Positions 4,648-7,297 of a DNA stretch of 7,297 bases are shown here, one piece after another. Each line of letters begins with the position of its first letter. Positions within the stretch are counted from its first letter, which is position 1. The stretch lies in assembly GCA_946885335.1 (NCBI GenBank), contig CAMPGG010000173.1:1-7297 (forward strand), given 5' to 3'. The DNA comes from an uncultured Chitinophagaceae bacterium. Lineage in GTDB: Bacteria > Bacteroidota > Bacteroidia > Chitinophagales > Chitinophagaceae. The notes below the pieces were generated by a model, which did not search any database, had not been told where the DNA came from, and saw only the letters and a list, made by a program, of their open reading frames with translations. Position numbers and translations under genes: made by a program.

Positions 4648-5841
4648 ATGGAATTTCGCAAAATAAAGGCTGATCAAATATTTAACGGTTACCAGTTTAT
4701 CAGTGGCAAAATGGTTTTGGTGCTTGACCAGCAGGGCATTGTACAGGATATTGTTGAAGAGGAACAGGCAGGCAGCGATATAGAATATCATCCCGGCATC
4801 CTCAGCCCGGGATTTATTAACTGTCATTGCCACCTGGAATTGAGCCATATGAAAAATCAAATTCCTTCAGGGACCGGGCTGGTTGATTTTTTATTGAATG
4901 TGGTGCAAAAAAGAGTCTTGCCCGACACGCCAATTTCTGAAGAACGAACACCGGTTGACAAATGGAAAGCCATCGTGGATGCTGAAAAAGAAATGTATGA
5001 AAGTGGTATTTCAGCAGTTGGTGATATCTGCAATACGACTGATTCCATTGAAGCAAAAAAAACCAGTCGCATGCATTGGCACAATTTCATTGAAGTGCTG
5101 AATCTGTCAGATGCAAAAGCAGGTTCAGTGATCAATGAAAATCAATTAATACTAAACCAGTTTTTAAAGGAACTCCCTGCACATTCATCTAATCTCACCA
5201 GTCATGCGCCTTATACTGTTAGCCCGTTAACGTCAAAACTTATCAACGAATCAACAAATCAACAAACTATTTCAGTACATAACCAGGAAACGGCTGCTGA
5301 AAATAAATTATTCGAAACCGGGGAAGGTGAATTTTTAAAACTCTACGCGTTTTTTAATTTACCAAAATCTCCCCTACCCATTACCGGTAAAAGAAGTTTA
5401 CCAAGCTGGCTGCCTTCGTTTACCAATCAACAAAACCTTTTATTGATCCACAATACATTTACCAGCGAAGAGGATTTGAAGTTTGCTGAAGATCATGCAA
5501 AAAAATATGGTTTGAATTTGTTTTACTGCCTTTGTGTAAATGCTAATTTGTATATAGAAAATAAATTGCCACCTGTAGAACAGTTTATGAATTTCGGTTG
5601 TACCATGGTGTTAGGCACTGACAGCTATAGCAGCAATCACCAGTTAAGCATGATGGAAGAAATGAAAACCATTCACAGGCATTTTCCCAATATTCCAAAA
5701 TCAACCCTTTTAAATTGGGCAACCGTTAATGGAGCCAAAGCACTGGGTTTGGACCATGAGTTGGGAAGTTTTAATAAAAAAATGAAACCCGGCGTTGTTT
5801 TGATCGATCCGGATTTTACTACCAGCCGGCGATTGGTTTGA
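4648..5841 (+). CDS. Amidohydrolase-superfamily metal-dependent deaminase/chlorohydrolase-like protein, 397 aa
   Basis: Belongs to the cytosolic amidohydrolases related to the TRZ/ATZ and aminofutalosine deaminase group, which remove an amino or similar group from a ring substrate using one metal ion. The metal ligands look complete: His60 and His62 ([10 protein letters not shown]), His211 (SVHNQE) with Glu214 and Glu217, His268 (LLIHNTF) and Asp325 (LGTDSYSSN). SHAPYTVSP at 185-193 is a further family motif. Residues 1-52 and about 370-397 form the flanking beta-sandwich part. The usual CPxxN segment reads CVNAN at 296-300, with Val for Pro. Start: ATG at 4648 (MEFRKIKAD); a TTG at 4636 would add four residues but overlaps the region needed for prfA promoter function. 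It is divergent from prfA and convergent with recO. The substrate is not determined; aminodeoxyfutalosine (menaquinone synthesis) is one guess, with no pathway neighbours here. Confidence 0.87.
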   Translation: MEFRKIKADQIFNGYQFISGKMVLVLDQQGIVQDIVEEEQAGSDIEYHPGILSPGFINCHCHLELSHMKNQIPSGTGLVDFLLNVVQKRVLPDTPISEERTPVDKWKAIVDAEKEMYESGISAVGDICNTTDSIEAKKTSRMHWHNFIEVLNLSDAKAGSVINENQLILNQFLKELPAHSSNLTSHAPYTVSPLTSKLINESTNQQTISVHNQETAAENKLFETGEGEFLKLYAFFNLPKSPLPITGKRSLPSWLPSFTNQQNLLLIHNTFTSEEDLKFAEDHAKKYGLNLFYCLCVNANLYIENKLPPVEQFMNFGCTMVLGTDSYSSNHQLSMMEEMKTIHRHFPNIPKSTLLNWATVNGAKALGLDHELGSFNKKMKPGVVLIDPDFTTSRRLV

Positions 5842-5870
5842 TATACAATGCAAAATGAAAAAGGTAAAAT

Positions 5871-5963
5871 GAAAAATGAAAAAAAATAATTCAATCTACC
5901 TCACCCATTTGGATATTTCAATCATAAGGTTTTTGAATTTTAATTTTGAATTTTTCATTTTTC
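5871..5963. repeat. 13-base inverted repeat between convergent genes
   Basis: GAAAAATGAAAAA (5871-5883) and TTTTTCATTTTTC (5951-5963) are perfect complements separated by 67 bases, in the 128-base gap between the convergent amidohydrolase and recO genes. The arms are low-complexity, and related AAAATGAAAAA units recur nearby from 5852. It may weakly contribute to termination in both directions or be simple-sequence noise. No compact G+C-rich terminator is seen in this gap. Confidence 0.4.
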
Positions 5964-5969
5964 TAAAGT

Positions 5970-6716
5970 TTAGGAAAGAATCTCTTTTAACACGGGCAAT
6001 GTTTTCATAGACCCAAAATCCTGCACATGCAGCGCATAAAAAGTTTCGTATGCCTGCAATAAGGATCTGCGAAAAGCGGAATTCAATTTCAATTCTTTTA
6101 ATTCTGCGGGCTGCTGCATTTTTAAAACCTGCGAACTCACCCAGGCATGTTTACCTTCCAGGTAATTTGAATGTTCCGGTGCTGTAGCAACGAAATTGCC
6201 TTCATTCAGATCAAGCACCGTATGTTGTTCATCATAATTATCATCTATCCTGAAACCCAATAATACAGCCAGGTGTATGGCAAAGAAAAGGGGAAAATTA
6301 GCCATCACATCCTCATCACTGGTATCAAGATGCAAAAACGCATCTTCAATAAAATAAAAAAGTTCCGGGTTTGCTTCTGGTTGTTTCAAACATTTGGTAA
6401 GCAATTCAACCATAAACATCGCCACCGCATTTTTAGGAATATCAGAAAAAATATGCTGGTACAACATTCCCCACCTGAAGTCGCGGAGCCGTTGCAGGTT
6501 TTTTATTTCCTGGTGATAAACAACCAGGTCAAGATTTGCAGAAGGCTGAAATAAATTGGCTTTACCCTGTCCTTTTTTAGATGATGTTCTTACACCATTA
6601 ACAATATAAGACTGCACACCAAAAAGCTCGGTGAAAATGGTAACGATAAGGCTGGTCTCGCCATATTTAACCGCTCTTAATACAATGCCTTTGGTTTTAT
6701 GTAATGCAGTTGACAA
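5970..6716 (-). CDS. recO: DNA repair protein RecO, 248 aa, TTG start
   Basis: Recombination mediator of the RecFOR pathway: binds single-stranded DNA and SSB, anneals strands and helps RecR load RecA at gaps. Residues 1-80 form the N-terminal OB-fold, opening with the family signature HKTKGIVLRAVKYGETSLIV and continuing VTIFTELFGVQSYIVNGVR. The helical C-terminal part includes FPLFFAIHLAVLLGFRID and LDLNEGNF, typical of Bacteroidota RecO. Length matches the family (E. coli about 242). No CxxC zinc motif is visible. The start is TTG at 6716; no ATG or GTG lies between the upstream stop and the conserved segment, and the Leu before HKT is TTA, not a start. The upstream PorZ-like gene ends 5 bases before this TTG, so translation is probably coupled. 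It converges on the amidohydrolase gene. Confidence 0.95.
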   Translation of the reverse strand: MSTALHKTKGIVLRAVKYGETSLIVTIFTELFGVQSYIVNGVRTSSKKGQGKANLFQPSANLDLVVYHQEIKNLQRLRDFRWGMLYQHIFSDIPKNAVAMFMVELLTKCLKQPEANPELFYFIEDAFLHLDTSDEDVMANFPLFFAIHLAVLLGFRIDDNYDEQHTVLDLNEGNFVATAPEHSNYLEGKHAWVSSQVLKMQQPAELKELKLNSAFRRSLLQAYETFYALHVQDFGSMKTLPVLKEILS

Positions 6717-6721
6717 AAAAT

Positions 6722-7297
6722 TTATTTGTTGATGAAGAAAATTTTTGCGGCGGCTTTTTCCTGCCGGCCATCATCATTCACTAAAACAATATAAGCCCCG
6801 CTGGCAACCCGCCTGCCCTGGTAGTTTAATCCATTCCAGATAGCTTGTCCTCCTAATGCACGGGTTTCAAAAACCAGTCTTCCACCTGGTTCAATAATTT
6901 TTACAATGGCATTTTCCACCAAACCGCGGATAGCAATGCTACCCGTATACCCCGGAGGAACCGGGTTGGGGAAAACCAATACATCCTGGTTTGTTTCAGT
7001 ACCCGTTGTAGCTGTACTTCTGAAAGAAACTATGCCTTTCGAAGTTGCAAAATAAACTTCTCCTGTACTACCGTCAATGGCTACCTGCTTTACATCATTG
7101 CTAAATAATGGACTGTTATTTTCTGTAAAATGATAGATGAGTTTTTCTCCATTCTCACTTACCAGCCAGGCCCCATTATTTGTCGCGATCCATTTACGGT
7201 TGGCACCGTCTACCGCAATACCCTGTACATATTGACCTTTGAAAAGATAACCATTAAAATTTCCATGTTGCACAACCGGCAAAAATGCTTCACAACC
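6722..7297 (-). CDS. porZ: PorZ-like type IX secretion protein, C-terminal fragment (5' end beyond window)
   Basis: The frame is open to the right edge, so only about 191 C-terminal residues are present; an internal TTG at 7282 is not a real start. The visible part begins with beta-propeller-type repeats: GIAVDGANRKWIATNNGAWL, then VAIDGSTGEVYFATSKGIVSF, which resemble two-component-regulator-type propeller blades. A C-terminal immunoglobulin-like sorting domain follows: VFPNPVPPGYTGSIAIRGL, then VKIIEPGGRLVFET, GGQAIWNGLNYQGRRVASG and a final YIVLV to KIFFINK. This matches the layout of PorZ, a surface component of the type IX secretion attachment complex that recognises A-LPS in Porphyromonas gingivalis. 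It lies 5 bases upstream of recO, an arrangement I associate with porZ in Bacteroidota (from memory). The alternative is an ordinary type IX cargo protein with a propeller. The domain call is firm; the PorZ identity is moderate. Confidence 0.75.
   Translation of the reverse strand, partial: GCEAFLPVVQHGNFNGYLFKGQYVQGIAVDGANRKWIATNNGAWLVSENGEKLIYHFTENNSPLFSNDVKQVAIDGSTGEVYFATSKGIVSFRSTATTGTETNQDVLVFPNPVPPGYTGSIAIRGLVENAIVKIIEPGGRLVFETRALGGQAIWNGLNYQGRRVASGAYIVLVNDDGRQEKAAAKIFFINK

Noticed and set aside
4525..4860. N-terminal extension of 112 codons on the prfA frame
   Set aside because: It lies upstream of the conserved RF1 start at 4524, would overlap the divergent amidohydrolase coding sequence, and has no RF1-like content; length without it fits the family.

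Overview
The window looks like a chromosomal segment of a Bacteroidota bacterium, most likely of the Chitinophagaceae/Sphingobacteriia type. Evidence: AT-rich DNA, almost no Shine-Dalgarno sequences, repeated matches to the Bacteroidota -7 promoter element TAnnTTTG, a PorZ-like protein with a type IX secretion C-terminal domain, and a GcvH-VanZ gene pair. Most of it is ordinary housekeeping sequence. The family is inferred from style and not proven.

Layout, left to right. serS (minus, 1-899, cut by the left edge) encodes the first 299 residues of seryl-tRNA synthetase. It is divergent from a rightward pair: a 118-residue protein of unknown function (1006-1362) and, 10 bases later, an exported cyclophilin-type prolyl isomerase (1373-2086). 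Next comes gcvH (2160-2537), the lipoyl carrier of the glycine cleavage system, followed after 17 bases by a small VanZ-family membrane protein (2555-2959, TTG start).

From 2948 to 3459 there is no intact gene. This stretch holds two identical 54-base direct repeats, each with a perfect 9-bp hairpin; the first supplies the stop codon of the VanZ gene. A 23-base near-perfect palindrome lies between them, and a possible leftward ORF remnant runs into the second copy. This is the least explained part of the window.

prfA (minus, 3460-4524) encodes peptide chain release factor 1. A 123-base gap with a promoter match and a hairpin in the prfA leader separates it from a divergent amidohydrolase/deaminase (plus, 4648-5841). 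That gene converges on recO (minus, 5970-6716, TTG start). recO sits 5 bases downstream of a PorZ-like C-terminal fragment (minus, 6722-7297, cut by the right edge), suggesting a porZ-recO transcript.

The genes do not form one pathway. They are small conserved transcription units for translation (serS, prfA), one-carbon metabolism (gcvH), repair (recO), secretion (porZ) and envelope folding (cyclophilin). I see no phage, transposase, CRISPR array, tRNA or rRNA, and no convincing new multi-gene system; the duplicated hairpin cassette is the best candidate for something undescribed.
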